Source: Romboutsia hominis
GTDB taxonomy: Bacteria > Bacillota > Clostridia > Peptostreptococcales > Peptostreptococcaceae
NCBI RefSeq assembly: GCF_900002575.1
Contig: NZ_LN650648.1
Span: 2,953,565 to 3,017,564 of the forward strand
Length of the DNA stretch: 64,000 nucleotides
Direction: 5' to 3'
A model generated the notes under the pieces. That model searched no databases. It was not told where the DNA came from and was given only the letters and a program-made list of their open reading frames with translations. Position numbers and translations under genes: made by a program. Positions 30,371-41,086 of the stretch are shown here, in pieces (the first letter of the stretch is position 1; each line of letters begins with the position of its first letter).

Positions 30371-31069
30371 ATGGCTAAAAAAGCAAAGAAATATGTAGAA
30401 GCATTAAGCAAAGTAGACAGAGCTAAATTCTACGATGCTACAGAAGCTTTAGCATTAGTTAGTGAAATAGCTACTGCTAAGTTCGATGAGACTGTTGAAG
30501 CTCATATAAAATTAGGTGTTGACTCAAGACACGCTGATCAACAAGTTAGAGGTGCTGTAGTATTACCTCACGGAACTGGTAAAACTAAGAAAGTTTTAGT
30601 TTTCGCTAAAGGTGAAAAAGCTAAGGAAGCTGAACAAGCTGGAGCTGACTTTGTAGGAGCTGAAGAATTAGTTCAAAAAATACAAGGTGAAAACTGGTTT
30701 GATTTCGATATAGTTGTTGCTACTCCAGACATGATGGGTGTAGTTGGTAGATTAGGTAGAGTATTAGGACCTAAAGGTTTAATGCCAAACCCTAAATCAG
30801 GAACAGTTACATTTGATGTAGCTAAAGCTATAGATGAAATAAAAGCAGGTAAAGTTGAGTACAGATTAGACAAAACTAACATAATACACGTTCCAGTAGG
30901 AAAAGTATCATTTGGTGGAGAAAAGTTAGCTGAAAACTTTGCAACTTTAATGGAAGCAATAGTTAAAGCTAAGCCAGCTGCTGCTAAAGGACAATACTTA
31001 AGAAGTATAACAGTTGCATCTACTATGGGACCTGGAGTTAAAATAAACCCAGCTAAAATAGCAGAATAA
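30371..31069 (+). CDS. rplA: 50S ribosomal protein L1
   Basis: Forms the L1 stalk that helps release E-site tRNA, and acts as a translational repressor of its own operon in several bacteria. 232 residues, normal. Recognisable segments are [17 protein letters not shown] and the signature [28 protein letters not shown] precedes the ATG. The rplK-rplA spacer has adjacent hairpins (CACTTCT/AGAAGTG, 30311-30327) that could be an L1 target, an inference only. Confidence 0.97.
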   Translation: MAKKAKKYVEALSKVDRAKFYDATEALALVSEIATAKFDETVEAHIKLGVDSRHADQQVRGAVVLPHGTGKTKKVLVFAKGEKAKEAEQAGADFVGAEELVQKIQGENWFDFDIVVATPDMMGVVGRLGRVLGPKGLMPNPKSGTVTFDVAKAIDEIKAGKVEYRLDKTNIIHVPVGKVSFGGEKLAENFATLMEAIVKAKPAAAKGQYLRSITVASTMGPGVKINPAKIAE

Positions 31070-31078
31070 TAAAAACTG

Positions 31079-31107
31079 TTGACATGGCTAAACAAAAATG
31101 TTAATAT
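31079..31107 (+). promoter_or_regulatory. Promoter of rplJ-rplL
   Basis: TTGACA (31079-31084), 17 bases, TAATAT (31102-31107), 10 bases after the rplA stop and just before the L10 leader. Confidence 0.75.
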
Positions 31108-31137
31108 AACATTTGTTGATATAAAAAAGAATAGATT

Positions 31138-31250
31138 TGCCGTAGACAGTAGGTGCTTAAGGGCTTAATATCCTACCGAGGTTTTAGATAAATTGAAATT
31201 ACTAAAGCTTTTGTTGTCTACTTTTAGACACGAAAGCTTTTTTAAATGAG
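31138..31250 (+). promoter_or_regulatory. L10 leader RNA
   Basis: GCCGTAGACAGTAGGTGC, AGGGCTTAATATCCTACCGAGG and the downstream stem match the conserved L10 ribosomal-protein leader, the 23S-mimic that binds the L10(L12)4 complex. It sits in the 5' leader of rplJ as expected, and ends in an attenuator. Recognised by sequence and position; no folding was run. Confidence 0.88.
31204..31243 (+). terminator. Attenuator hairpin in rplJ leader
   Basis: AAAGCTTTTGTTGTCTA pairs with TAGACACGAAAGCTTT, apart from one bulge and a mismatch, and ends in T6. It probably terminates part of the transcripts when L10 or NusG act. Confidence 0.8.
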
Positions 31251-31298
31251 ATTGCGGCGAATACTAAACCTAATCAGGTGAAGGAGGTGCACATCTAG

Positions 31299-31802
31299 AT
31301 GAGAAAAGCTATAGAACTTAAATCACAAGTTGTGGCTGAAATAGTTGAAAAATTAGAAAAGTCATCTGCTGCTGTTGTTGTTGATTACAAAGGATTAACA
31401 GTTGAAGAGGTTACTGAACTAAGAAAGAAAATGAGAGAAGCTGGTGTTGAATACAAAGTATACAAAAACACTTTAGTTAGAAAAGCTGCTAAAGAAGTTG
31501 GTATAGAACAATTCAACGATGAATTATTAGTTGGAACTAATGCAATAGCTTTCGGATACGAAGACCCTGTTGCTCCAGCTAGAATATTAAAAGAATTCAT
31601 GGATTCTCATCCAAAAATGCAATTAAAGATGGGTATAGTAGAAGGAGAATTCTACAACGAGTCTCAAATAGTTGAGTTCGCTAACATACCATCAAGAGAA
31701 GTTCTTCTTGCAAAATTACTTGGAAGCTTAAAAGCTCCAATGTCAAACTTCGCATACTTATTAGATGCAATGATAAAGAAACAAGAAGGTCAAGAAGCTT
31801 AA
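31299..31802 (+). CDS. rplJ: 50S ribosomal protein L10
   Basis: Anchors L7/L12 dimers at the base of the stalk. 167 residues. The N-terminal globular domain includes [27 protein letters not shown] minus its variable ends; the C-terminal helix ([24 protein letters not shown] onward) holds the L12 sites. AAGGAGG is 11 bases before the ATG, a slightly long spacing. Regulated by the L10 leader upstream; rplL follows after 78 bases. Confidence 0.97.
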   Translation: MRKAIELKSQVVAEIVEKLEKSSAAVVVDYKGLTVEEVTELRKKMREAGVEYKVYKNTLVRKAAKEVGIEQFNDELLVGTNAIAFGYEDPVAPARILKEFMDSHPKMQLKMGIVEGEFYNESQIVEFANIPSREVLLAKLLGSLKAPMSNFAYLLDAMIKKQEGQEA

Positions 31803-31880
31803 TAAACATTAACCAAGAAAAAATTGGATTGGTTATATAATTAATTAAAAATTAACGAAAATAATTCGGAGGTGCTAAAA

Positions 31881-32243
31881 ATGACAATAGAACAAATATT
31901 AGAAGCTATAGAAAATATGAAAGTTTTAGAATTAAATGAATTAGTTAAAGCTGCTGAAGAAAAATTCGGTGTATCTGCTTCAGCTCCAGTTATGATGGCT
32001 GGTGCAGTTGCTGGTGGAGCTGCTGAAGAAAAGACAGAATTCGACGTAGTATTAGCTAACGCTGGTTCTTCAAAAGTTGGAGTTATAAAAGCTGTTAGAG
32101 AAATAACTGGATTAGGATTAAAAGAAGCTAAGGAATTAGTTGACAACGCTCCTAAGACATTAAAAGAAGGAGTTTCTAAAGAAGAAGCTGACCAAATGAA
32201 AGAAAAATTAGAAGCTGCTGGAGCTTCAGTAGAAGTTAAGTAG
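31881..32243 (+). CDS. rplL: 50S ribosomal protein L7/L12
   Basis: Stalk protein that recruits translational GTPases. 120 residues. The N-terminal dimerisation segment, the Ala/Gly-rich hinge (about 38-55, [17 protein letters not shown]) and the C-terminal domain with [20 protein letters not shown] are all present. I chose ATG 31881, 6 bases after CGGAGGTG; the GTG at 31872 is part of that ribosome site. Confidence 0.98.
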   Translation: MTIEQILEAIENMKVLELNELVKAAEEKFGVSASAPVMMAGAVAGGAAEEKTEFDVVLANAGSSKVGVIKAVREITGLGLKEAKELVDNAPKTLKEGVSKEEADQMKEKLEAAGASVEVK

Positions 32244-32253
32244 TTTTCTTTTA

Positions 32254-32284
32254 AGAGGTGTCCTGTTTGGGGCACCTTTTTTGT
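32254..32284 (+). terminator. Terminator after rplL
   Basis: AGAGGTGTCC and GGGGCACCTTTT pair with one G-T and run into six T. It separates rplJL from rpoBC, so the RNA polymerase genes rely largely on their own promoter. Confidence 0.88.
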
Positions 32285-32395
32285 TTTCTAAAAAAATATG
32301 TAAAAAATGAGAATTTTAGTTTAATATTTTGCGCATAATAAATAATGCATATTTTGTAGGATAAATTAAATGTAAAGAATAGAATAATATACATA

Positions 32396-32424
32396 TTGAA
32401 AAATGCTTGACATTATGATAAAAT
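32396..32424 (+). promoter_or_regulatory. Promoter of rpoB-rpoC
   Basis: TTGAAA (32396-32401), 17 bases, extended -10 TGATAAAAT (TAAAAT at 32419-32424). A nearby TTGACA at 32407 is badly spaced for this -10. Confidence 0.65.
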
Positions 32425-32484
32425 TATTAGATGCGTTAGAATAAACTATGGTTTTATTTTTTATTATTGAGAGGTGAAAAGTGA

Positions 32485-35400
32485 ATGCCACATCCTGTCA
32501 CGATAGGTAAAAGAACTAGAATGAGCTTTTCTAAGATAAAAGAAATAGCTGATGTGCCAAATCTTATAGAATTACAAGTTGATTCTTATAAGTGGTTTAT
32601 CGAAGATGGATTAAAAGAAGTTTTCGAAGACATATCTCCAATAGAAGATTACACAGGTAATCTTATATTAGAATTTGTTGATTACTCTTTAGACGATAAG
32701 CCTAAGTATGACATAGAAGAATGTAAAGATAGAGATGCCACATACTGTGCACCTCTAAAAGTTAAGGTTAGACTTATAAATAAGGAAACTGGGGAAATAA
32801 AAGAGCAAGAAGTATTTATGGGAGATTTCCCTTTAATGACAGAAAAAGGAACTTTCATAATAAATGGTGCTGAGAGAGTTATAGTAAGTCAGTTAGTTAG
32901 ATCTCCTGGCGTTTACTATGCTTTAGAGAGAGATAAAACAGGTAAGAAGTTAATATCATCTACTGTAATCCCTAACAGAGGAGCATGGTTAGAATACGAA
33001 ACAGATTCTAATGATGTAATATCTGTAAGAGTTGACAGAACTAGAAAGCAACCAGTAACAGTATTATTAAGAGCTCTAGGAATAGGTACGGATGCAGAAA
33101 TAATCGAACTTCTTGGAGAAGATGAGAGATTAGCTGCAACATTAGAAAAAGATAATACTACTTCTGTTGAAGAAGGTTTAATTGAGATATACAAGAAGTT
33201 AAGACCGGGTGAACCACCAACAGTAGAAAGTGCATCATCATTATTAAATGCATTATTCTTTGATGCTAAGAGATATGACTTAGCAAAAGTAGGTAGATAT
33301 AAGTTTAACAAAAAGCTTGCTCTATGCTACAGAATAATGAACAGAGTTTCAGCTGAAGATATAGTTAATCCAGAAACTGGAGAAGTATTTGTAAAAGCTG
33401 GAGAAAAAATAAGCTACGAAGTAGCTAAGGATATTCAAAATTCTGGAATAAACGTAGTTAGTTTATTACTAGATGATGAAAAGACTGCTAAGGTTATAGG
33501 TAATAACTTTGTTGATATAAAATCACATATAGAATTCAATATAGATGATTTAAATATAAAAGAAAAAGTTCATTACCCAACTTTAAAAGAGATAATGGAT
33601 GAATATAGTGACGAAGAAGAAATAAAAGAAGCTATAAAATCTAGAATAAAAGAGCTTATACCAAAGCATATACTATTAGATGACATAATAGCATCTATAA
33701 ACTACCAATTCAACTTATTCCATGAAATAGGTTACATAGATGATATAGATCATTTAGGTAACAGAAGAATAAGATCAGTTGGTGAGTTATTACAAAACCA
33801 AGTTAGAATAGGTTTATCTAGAATGGAAAGAGTTATAAAGGAAAGAATGACTGTTCAAGACATGGAAGCAATAACTCCTCAAGCTCTAGTTAACATAAGA
33901 CCTGTTTCTGCTGCTATAAAAGAATTCTTCGGTAGTTCACAGTTATCTCAGTTCATGGATCAAACTAACCCATTATCTGAGTTAACACACAAGAGAAGAT
34001 TATCTGCACTAGGACCAGGGGGTCTTTCAAGAGAAAGAGCTGGGTTCGAAGTTCGTGACGTTCATCATTCTCACTACGGAAGAATGTGTCCTATAGAGAC
34101 ACCAGAAGGACCAAACATCGGTCTTATAAACTCATTAGGTACTTATGCTAAGATAAATGAATTTGGTTTCATAGAATCTCCTTATAGAAAAGTAGATAAG
34201 GAAAATGGTAGAGTAACTGATGAGATACATTACTTAACAGCTGATGAAGAAGATTTATTCATAAGAGCTCAGGCTAATGAACCATTAGAAGAAGATGGAA
34301 CATTCATAAATAAGAGATTAGTATGTAGAACTAAAAATGGTGCTGTTGAACTAGTTCCAGTATCAAGAGTTGACTACATGGATATATCTCCAAAGCAAGT
34401 TGTTTCTATAGCAACTGCAATGATACCATTCTTAGAAAATGACGATGCCAACCGTGCGCTGATGGGATCGAACATGCAACGTCAAGCAGTACCTCTAGTG
34501 AGAAGAGAAGCTCCAATCATAGGTACAGGGGTTGAGTACAGAGCTGCTAAAGACTCTGGAGCAGTTGTTGTTGCTAAGAACTCTGGTATAGCTGATAGAG
34601 TTACAGCTGATGAAATAATAATTAAAAGAGAAGATGGAAACAAAGATAGATATAAATTACTTAAGTTTAAGCGTTCAAACCAAGGTACTTGTATAAATCA
34701 AACTCCTATAATAAATAAAGGAGATAAGATAGAAAAAGGTGATGTTATAGCTGACGGACCTTCAACAGATCTTGGAGAAGTAGCATTAGGAAGAAACTGC
34801 TTCATAGCGTTCATGACTTGGGAAGGTTATAACTACGAAGATGCCATCTTAATAAATGAAAGATTAGTTAAAGAAGATAGATTATCAACAATTCATATAG
34901 AAGAATATGAATGTGAAGCTAGAGATACTAAGTTAGGACCTGAAGAAATAACTAGAGATATACCTAACGTTGGAGAAAGTGCTATAAAGAACTTAGACGA
35001 AAGAGGTATAATCAGAATAGGTGCTGAAGTAGATTCTGGAGATATATTAGTTGGTAAAGTAACTCCAAAAGGAGAAACTGAGCTTACTGCAGAAGAAAGA
35101 TTACTTCGTGCTATATTCGGAGAAAAAGCTAGAGAAGTTAGAGATACTTCACTTAAGGTTCCTCATGGAGAATCTGGTATAATAGTTGATGTTAAAGTGT
35201 TCACTAGAGAAAATGGTGACGATTTATCTCCAGGTGTTAATGAATTAGTTAGATGTTATATAGCTAAGAAGAGAAAGATAACTGTTGGGGATAAAATGGC
35301 CGGACGTCATGGTAATAAAGGGGTTATATCTAGAATCTTACCAGAAGAAGATATGCCATTCATGCCAGACGGAACACCATTAGATATAGTTCTTAACCCA

Positions 35401-36189
35401 CAAGGTATACCATCTCGTATGAACATCGGACAGGTTCTTGAAGTTCATTTAGGTCTTGCTGCTAAGGCTTTAGGATGGCATGTTGCTACATCAGTATTTG
35501 ATGGTGCAAAAGAGCCAGATATAAGAAAAGCATTAGTTGAAGCTGGATACCCAGAAGATGGAAAGATAACTTTATATGATGGTAGAACAGGTGATACTTT
35601 CGATAACCCAATAACAGTTGGATACATGTACATGTTAAAACTACATCACTTAGTTGATGATAAGTTACATGCTAGAAGTACAGGACCATACTCATTAGTA
35701 ACTCAACAACCACTAGGTGGTAAAGCACAATTCGGTGGACAAAGATTCGGTGAGATGGAGGTTTGGGCTCTAGAAGCATACGGAGCTGCTCATATACTTC
35801 AAGAAATACTTACTGTTAAATCTGACGACGTTGTAGGACGTGTTAGAGCATACGAAGCAATCGTAAAAGGTGAAAATATACCTGAACCAGGAATACCAGA
35901 ATCATTCAAGGTTCTTATAAAAGAACTTCAAAGTTTATGCTTAGATGTAAAGGTATTAACTGATGAAGATCAAGAAATAGAAGTCAGAGAATCACTAGAT
36001 GTAGAAGAAACTACTGGTGAATTTGAATTAGATATAATAGAAAATGTTAAAGAAATGGAAGATGACCATATAATAGAAGAAATCGAAGAAGAAGATTTCG
36101 AGAATGGTGATATGGATAACATTGAATTTGAAGAAGACATAGTTTATGATGAAATAGACTATGATGATACAGAAGACTTTGATGTATAA
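32485..36189 (+). CDS. rpoB: RNA polymerase beta subunit
   Basis: Catalytic core subunit of RNA polymerase, and the target of rifamycins. 1234 residues. The rifampicin region reads [20 protein letters not shown] and continues [10 protein letters not shown], with the Asp, His and Ser of susceptible enzymes in place. Further motifs are [32 protein letters not shown] (about 656-670) and [13 protein letters not shown]. The C-terminus ends in a strongly acidic tail (about 1170-1234), also seen in Bacillus. GAGGTG precedes the ATG. A 45-base catalytic stretch at 34441 is notably GC-rich compared with the rest. Confidence 0.99.
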   Translation: MPHPVTIGKRTRMSFSKIKEIADVPNLIELQVDSYKWFIEDGLKEVFEDISPIEDYTGNLILEFVDYSLDDKPKYDIEECKDRDATYCAPLKVKVRLINKETGEIKEQEVFMGDFPLMTEKGTFIINGAERVIVSQLVRSPGVYYALERDKTGKKLISSTVIPNRGAWLEYETDSNDVISVRVDRTRKQPVTVLLRALGIGTDAEIIELLGEDERLAATLEKDNTTSVEEGLIEIYKKLRPGEPPTVESASSLLNALFFDAKRYDLAKVGRYKFNKKLALCYRIMNRVSAEDIVNPETGEVFVKAGEKISYEVAKDIQNSGINVVSLLLDDEKTAKVIGNNFVDIKSHIEFNIDDLNIKEKVHYPTLKEIMDEYSDEEEIKEAIKSRIKELIPKHILLDDIIASINYQFNLFHEIGYIDDIDHLGNRRIRSVGELLQNQVRIGLSRMERVIKERMTVQDMEAITPQALVNIRPVSAAIKEFFGSSQLSQFMDQTNPLSELTHKRRLSALGPGGLSRERAGFEVRDVHHSHYGRMCPIETPEGPNIGLINSLGTYAKINEFGFIESPYRKVDKENGRVTDEIHYLTADEEDLFIRAQANEPLEEDGTFINKRLVCRTKNGAVELVPVSRVDYMDISPKQVVSIATAMIPFLENDDANRALMGSNMQRQAVPLVRREAPIIGTGVEYRAAKDSGAVVVAKNSGIADRVTADEIIIKREDGNKDRYKLLKFKRSNQGTCINQTPIINKGDKIEKGDVIADGPSTDLGEVALGRNCFIAFMTWEGYNYEDAILINERLVKEDRLSTIHIEEYECEARDTKLGPEEITRDIPNVGESAIKNLDERGIIRIGAEVDSGDILVGKVTPKGETELTAEERLLRAIFGEKAREVRDTSLKVPHGESGIIVDVKVFTRENGDDLSPGVNELVRCYIAKKRKITVGDKMAGRHGNKGVISRILPEEDMPFMPDGTPLDIVLNPQGIPSRMNIGQVLEVHLGLAAKALGWHVATSVFDGAKEPDIRKALVEAGYPEDGKITLYDGRTGDTFDNPITVGYMYMLKLHHLVDDKLHARSTGPYSLVTQQPLGGKAQFGGQRFGEMEVWALEAYGAAHILQEILTVKSDDVVGRVRAYEAIVKGENIPEPGIPESFKVLIKELQSLCLDVKVLTDEDQEIEVRESLDVEETTGEFELDIIENVKEMEDDHIIEEIEEEDFENGDMDNIEFEEDIVYDEIDYDDTEDFDV

Positions 36190-36232
36190 TATTTTTATTA
36201 ATGTAAATATCAAATAGAAGGGAGAGAACTCC

Positions 36233-39200
36233 TTGTTTGAATTAAACAATTTTGAGTCGATAAAGATAGCACTAGCTTCTCCAGAGAAAATAAGACAATG
36301 GTCTAGAGGAGAAGTAAAAAAGCCTGAAACTATAAACTACCGTACACTAAAACCAGAAAAAGATGGTCTTTTCTGTGAAAGAATATTTGGACCTCAAAAA
36401 GACTGGGAATGTCACTGTGGTAAATATAGAAGAGTAAGATACAAAGGTGTAGTTTGTGATAGATGTGGAGTAGAAGTTACTAAAGCTAAAGTAAGAAGAG
36501 AAAGAATGGGACATATAGAGCTAGCAGCTCCTATGTCTCATATCTGGTACTTCAAAGGGATACCAAGTAGAATGGGACTTTTACTTGATATGTCTCCTAG
36601 ATCTTTAGAGAAGATACTATACTTTGCTTCATACGTAGTAGTTGATCCAGGAGAAACTGGATTAAATGCTAAGCAATTATTAACAGAAAAAGAATACAGA
36701 ACTGCAGTTGATAAGTATGGATACAATACTTTCACAGTAGGTATGGGTGCTGAAGCTGTAAAACAATTATTACAAAATATTGATTTAGAGCAAGAAAGCA
36801 AAGAGTTAAGAGCTGACCTTAAGGACAGCACTGGACAAAAGAGAGTTAGAACTATAAGAAGATTAGAAGTTGTGGAAGCATTCAGAAAGTCAGGAAACAA
36901 GCCTGAGTGGATGATATTAGATGCTATTCCAGTAATACCACCAGATTTAAGACCAATGGTACAACTTGATGGTGGAAGATTTGCAACTTCTGACCTAAAT
37001 GATTTATACAGAAGAGTTATAAATAGAAATAACAGATTAAAGAGATTATTAGAACTTGGAGCTCCTGACATAATCGTTAGAAATGAAAAGAGAATGCTTC
37101 AAGAAGCTGTAGATGCTTTAATCGACAATGGTAGAAGAGGTAGACCTGTAACAGGACCTGGTAATAGACCACTTAAGTCTTTATCAGACATGCTAAAAGG
37201 TAAGCAAGGACGTTTCCGTCAAAACTTACTTGGTAAGCGTGTTGACTACTCAGGACGTTCAGTTATAGTTGTTGGACCAGAACTTAAATTCTATCAATGT
37301 GGTCTTCCAAAGAAAATGGCCCTTGAATTATTCAAGCCATTCGTTATGGATAGATTAGTTAAAGAAGGTTATGCACACAACATAAAGAGTGCAAAAACTA
37401 TAGTAGAAAAAGTTAAGCCAGAAGTTTGGGATGTTTTAGAAGAAGTTATAAAGAGTCATCCAGTTCTACTTAACCGTGCTCCTACTCTACACAGACTTGG
37501 TATACAAGCATTTGAACCTGTATTAGTAGAAGGTAAAGCAATAAAACTACATCCACTAGTATGTACAGCGTACAACGCTGACTTCGACGGTGACCAGATG
37601 GCGGTTCACGTTCCTTTATCAGTAGAAGCACAAGCAGAAGCAAGATTCTTAATGCTATCTGTAAACAACATACTTGCACCTAAAGATGGTACACCAATAA
37701 CTACTCCTTCTCAGGATATGGTTCTAGGTTGTTACTACTTAACAATAGAAGACCAAGGTGGAGAAAAAGGAACAGGTACAATATTTAAAGATTACAATGA
37801 AATGTTACTTGCTTATGAGAATAAAGCGGTTGAATTACATTCATTAGTAAAGATGAGAGTTGTACTTGAAGATGGAAGAAGTTCTTTAGTTGAAAGTACA
37901 GTAGGTAGATTTATATTCAATGAAAATATACCTCAAGACTTAGGATTTGTTGATAGAGAGAAAGATCCATTTGGATTAGAAGTTGATTTCTTAGTTGACA
38001 AAAAATCTCTAGGTAAAATAATAGATAAGTGTTTCAGAAGACATGGAAACACTAGAACAGCTATGATGTTAGACCACATAAAATCTTTAGGATTTAAATT
38101 CTCTACTAGAGGTGGTATAACAGTTGCCGTTGCAGATATGAAGATACCTGAAGAGAAGAAGGATCATATAGCAGCTGCAGAAGAAAAAGTTGATAAATAT
38201 GAAAAAGCATATAGAAGAGGTCTTATATCTGACGAAGAAAGATATGAAAGAGTTATAGAAACTTGGACAGAGACTACTGAAAAAGTTACAGATGCTCTTA
38301 TGTCAGGTCTAGAAAGGCTTAATAATATATTCATAATGGCTCACTCTGGAGCCAGAGGTTCTAAGAACCAGATAAGACAGTTAGCTGGTATGCGTGGTCT
38401 GATGGCCAATGCATCTGGTAAAACAGTTGAAGTTCCAGTTAAATCTAACTTCCGTGAAGGGTTAACAGTAATGGAATACTTCACATCATCACATGGTGCT
38501 AGAAAAGGTCTTGCCGATACAGCGCTTCGTACAGCCGATTCAGGTTACTTAACAAGAAGACTTGTTGATGTCAGTCAAGATGTTATAGTAAGAGAAATAG
38601 ACTGTGGAACTAGTGATGTAACAGAAGTTACTGCAATAAAAGATGGAAACGAAGTAATAGAAGAACTATACGATAGAATTGTTGGAAGATATACTATAGC
38701 TCCTATAGTAAATCCTACAACTGGTGAAGTTATAGTTGAAGCTGATGCTATGATACAAGAAGCTGATGCTGATAGAATAGTTGAAGCTGGAATAGAAAAA
38801 GTTGAAATAAGAACAGTTCTTAACTGTAAGACAAACCACGGAGTTTGTTCTAAGTGTTATGGTAGAAACCTTGCAACAGGTAAGGAAGTAAACATAGGTG
38901 AAGCTGTAGGTATAATAGCTGCTCAATCAATCGGGGAGCCAGGAACACAGCTTACAATGCGTACATTCCATACAGGTGGGGTTGCCGGTGGAGATATAAC
39001 TCAAGGTCTTCCAAGGGTTGAGGAATTATTCGAAGCCAGAAAACCAAAAGGTTTAGCAGTTATAACAGAAGTTGCTGGTAGAGTTGAAATAGATGAAACT
39101 GGTAAGAGAAAAGAAGTAGCTGTAATACCACAAGAAGGAGAAACTCAAGTATATGCAATACCTTACGGATCAAGAATAAGAGTTAAGCAAGGTCAAATGG

Positions 39201-39721
39201 TTGAAGCAGGAGATCCATTAACTCAAGGTTCTATAAATCCACATGATATAGTAAGAGTACAAGGTATAAGTGGAGTTCAAAACTATATAGTTAAAGAAGT
39301 TCAAAGAGTTTATAGAATGCAAGGGGTTGACGTTAACGATAAGCATATAGAAGTTATAGTTAGACAAATGCTATCTAAAGTTAAGGTTGAAGATCCAGGA
39401 GATACAGAATTATTACCAGGTGGTTATGAAGATGTATTAACATTCAATAAATGTAATGAAGAAGCTATTGCTAACGGTTTAAGACCAGCAGTTGCTAAGA
39501 GAACTTTACTTGGTATAACTAAAGCTTCTCTTGCTACAGAATCATTCTTATCTGCAGCTTCATTCCAAGAAACAACAAGAGTTCTTACTGAAGCAGCTAT
39601 AAAAGGTAAGGAAGATCACTTAATAGGTCTTAAAGAGAATGTTATAATAGGTAAATTAATACCAGCAGGAACAGGTATGAAGAGATACAAGAACATAGCT
39701 GTTGAAAAAATTGAAGAGTAA
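36233..39721 (+). CDS. rpoC: RNA polymerase beta' subunit
   Basis: Holds the active-site magnesium of RNA polymerase. 1162 residues. The N-terminal zinc finger is [20 protein letters not shown]. The catalytic motif [14 protein letters not shown] has the three aspartates at 450, 452 and 454. The bridge/trigger region [20 protein letters not shown] and the second zinc cluster (CGTSD ... CSKCYG) are present. It starts with TTG, with GAAGGGAGAG just upstream, 43 bases after rpoB. Length is typical of Clostridia. The segment coding for the catalytic motif is GC-rich (56% over 45 bases). Confidence 0.99.
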   Translation: MFELNNFESIKIALASPEKIRQWSRGEVKKPETINYRTLKPEKDGLFCERIFGPQKDWECHCGKYRRVRYKGVVCDRCGVEVTKAKVRRERMGHIELAAPMSHIWYFKGIPSRMGLLLDMSPRSLEKILYFASYVVVDPGETGLNAKQLLTEKEYRTAVDKYGYNTFTVGMGAEAVKQLLQNIDLEQESKELRADLKDSTGQKRVRTIRRLEVVEAFRKSGNKPEWMILDAIPVIPPDLRPMVQLDGGRFATSDLNDLYRRVINRNNRLKRLLELGAPDIIVRNEKRMLQEAVDALIDNGRRGRPVTGPGNRPLKSLSDMLKGKQGRFRQNLLGKRVDYSGRSVIVVGPELKFYQCGLPKKMALELFKPFVMDRLVKEGYAHNIKSAKTIVEKVKPEVWDVLEEVIKSHPVLLNRAPTLHRLGIQAFEPVLVEGKAIKLHPLVCTAYNADFDGDQMAVHVPLSVEAQAEARFLMLSVNNILAPKDGTPITTPSQDMVLGCYYLTIEDQGGEKGTGTIFKDYNEMLLAYENKAVELHSLVKMRVVLEDGRSSLVESTVGRFIFNENIPQDLGFVDREKDPFGLEVDFLVDKKSLGKIIDKCFRRHGNTRTAMMLDHIKSLGFKFSTRGGITVAVADMKIPEEKKDHIAAAEEKVDKYEKAYRRGLISDEERYERVIETWTETTEKVTDALMSGLERLNNIFIMAHSGARGSKNQIRQLAGMRGLMANASGKTVEVPVKSNFREGLTVMEYFTSSHGARKGLADTALRTADSGYLTRRLVDVSQDVIVREIDCGTSDVTEVTAIKDGNEVIEELYDRIVGRYTIAPIVNPTTGEVIVEADAMIQEADADRIVEAGIEKVEIRTVLNCKTNHGVCSKCYGRNLATGKEVNIGEAVGIIAAQSIGEPGTQLTMRTFHTGGVAGGDITQGLPRVEELFEARKPKGLAVITEVAGRVEIDETGKRKEVAVIPQEGETQVYAIPYGSRIRVKQGQMVEAGDPLTQGSINPHDIVRVQGISGVQNYIVKEVQRVYRMQGVDVNDKHIEVIVRQMLSKVKVEDPGDTELLPGGYEDVLTFNKCNEEAIANGLRPAVAKRTLLGITKASLATESFLSAASFQETTRVLTEAAIKGKEDHLIGLKENVIIGKLIPAGTGMKRYKNIAVEKIEE

Positions 39722-39755
39722 GCTTGAACTAGCCGATTAATAGCTAGAAAGTAAC

Positions 39756-39784
39756 TTGACAGTAATTATGTCTGGTGATAAAAT
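39756..39784 (+). promoter_or_regulatory. Promoter of rpsL-rpsG-fusA
   Basis: TTGACA (39756-39761), 17 bases, extended -10 TGATAAAAT (TAAAAT at 39779-39784). It is the best consensus match in the rpoC-rpsL gap, and is followed by a roughly 230-base leader. Confidence 0.78.
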
Positions 39785-39795
39785 GTTAAAGTGTG

Positions 39796-39969
39796 CAATT
39801 GAAAGTTATCTAAGAGCTTATGGCTCTTAGAGTTTTCAATTGGACTTTATATAATTAAAGAACTAGCAGCACCAAACTGCAAAGAGCTAAAACCACAGGA
39901 ATGTGAGTTAATAGACATTTAATTGTGAGTAACGTAAGTTACTATGAATCAATATGCTTTCATATTGAT
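39796..39969 (+). promoter_or_regulatory. Structured leader of rpsL
   Basis: Three hairpins lie between the promoter and rpsL. The first (39796-39842) pairs CAATTGAAA with TTTCAATTG and CTAAGAGC with GCTCTTAG. The second is AGTAAC/GTTACT (39928-39943). The third is ATCAATATG/CATATTGAT (39948-39969), with loop CTTT. None has a strong T-run. A role as the binding site of a ribosomal protein is plausible but unproven. I do not recognise it as a named leader family. Confidence 0.6.
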
Positions 39970-40018
39970 GTAGTTGGCGGTCATTAAGATCGAAAATTTG
40001 GAAAAGGAGGTGCAGATG

Positions 40019-40441
40019 ATGCCAACAATTAACCAATTAGTTCGTAAAAGAAGACAAGCAATAGAAAAGAAATCTACTGCTCCAGCATTACAAAAAGGGT
40101 ACGATTCTTTACACAAGAAATCTACTAACACAAGTTCACCACAAAAAAGAGGAGTTTGTACTTCAGTTAAAACAGTAACTCCTAAGAAACCTAACTCAGC
40201 TTTAAGAAAAGTTGCCAGAGTTAGATTAACAAACGGAATAGAAGTTTCTGCTTATATACCAGGTGAAGGACACAACTTACAAGAGCATAGTGTTGTTCTT
40301 ATAAGAGGAGGAAGAGTAAAAGACCTTCCAGGGGTTAGATACCACATATTAAGAGGTACATTAGATACTGCAGGTGTTGATAAGAGAATGCAAGCAAGAT
40401 CTAAGTACGGTGCTAAGAGACCTAAAGCTGCAAAGAAATAG
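40019..40441 (+). CDS. rpsL: 30S ribosomal protein S12
   Basis: Decoding-centre protein and site of streptomycin resistance. 140 residues starting [13 protein letters not shown]. The segment [24 protein letters not shown] carries the lysine of susceptible strains in PKKPNSALR, and the second site LPGVRYH is normal. I chose ATG 40019; an ATG directly before it (40016) cannot be excluded. AAGGAGG lies 8 bases upstream. First gene of the str operon. Confidence 0.97.
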   Translation: MPTINQLVRKRRQAIEKKSTAPALQKGYDSLHKKSTNTSSPQKRGVCTSVKTVTPKKPNSALRKVARVRLTNGIEVSAYIPGEGHNLQEHSVVLIRGGRVKDLPGVRYHILRGTLDTAGVDKRMQARSKYGAKRPKAAKK

Positions 40442-40474
40442 TAAAAATTAACAATTGATTATAGTGCGGTGCTT

Positions 40475-40519
40475 TAAATATATATAGATATTTATGGCAT
40501 CACGGCATATTATGATGTC
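40475..40519 (+). promoter_or_regulatory. Paired hairpins in the rpsL-rpsG spacer
   Basis: TAAATAT/ATATTTA (40475-40494) and GGCATCA/TGATGTC (40496-40519, one G-T) stand side by side. In E. coli S7 binds the same spacer to repress its operon; a counterpart here is only inference. Confidence 0.45.
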
Positions 40520-40566
40520 GAGTACCTATGATTTAATAATATCAAATAATTAAGGAGGGAAGCAAA

Positions 40567-41037
40567 ATGCCAAGAAAAGGTAATGTTCCAAAGAGAGAAG
40601 TATTAGCTGATCCAATGTATGGAAGTAAAGTTGTTACTAAGTTAATAAACAATTTAATGATAGATGGAAAAAAAGGAAAAGCTCAAACAATAGTATATGA
40701 TGCTTTTGCTTTAGTAGCTGAAAGAACAGGAGAAGAAGCCATAGAAGTATTCAACAGAGCTATGGATAACATAATGCCTGTTTTAGAAGTTAAAGCTAGA
40801 AGAGTTGGTGGAGCTAACTACCAAGTTCCAGTTGAAGTTAGACCAGAAAGAAGACAAACTTTAGGTTTAAGATGGTTAGTAAACTACACTAGAGCTCGTG
40901 GAGAAAAAGGAATGGTTGAAAAGTTAGCGAAAGAAATAATGGACGCTGCAAACAACACAGGAGCTTCAGTTAAGAAGAAAGAAGATACTCATAAGATGGC
41001 AGAGGCTAATAAAGCATTTGCTCACTACAGATTCTAA
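40567..41037 (+). CDS. rpsG: 30S ribosomal protein S7
   Basis: Primary assembly protein of the 30S head and contact of E-site tRNA. 156 residues, standard length. Signature stretches are [22 protein letters not shown] and [24 protein letters not shown] precedes the ATG, 125 bases after rpsL; the spacer is structured (40475-40519). fusA follows after 49 bases. Confidence 0.98.
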   Translation: MPRKGNVPKREVLADPMYGSKVVTKLINNLMIDGKKGKAQTIVYDAFALVAERTGEEAIEVFNRAMDNIMPVLEVKARRVGGANYQVPVEVRPERRQTLGLRWLVNYTRARGEKGMVEKLAKEIMDAANNTGASVKKKEDTHKMAEANKAFAHYRF

Positions 41038-41086
41038 TAGTAGGATATAAAGATACCTTTTAAGGGATATCGTAAGGAGGAGAACC

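Noticed and set aside
32407-32412. TTGACA before rpoB as the -35 element
   Set aside because: No acceptable -10 lies 16-18 bases downstream; TTGAAA at 32396 with the extended -10 fits better.
36538-37071. A 177-codon minus-strand frame opposite rpoC
   Set aside because: Shadow of a conserved gene, with no independent signals.
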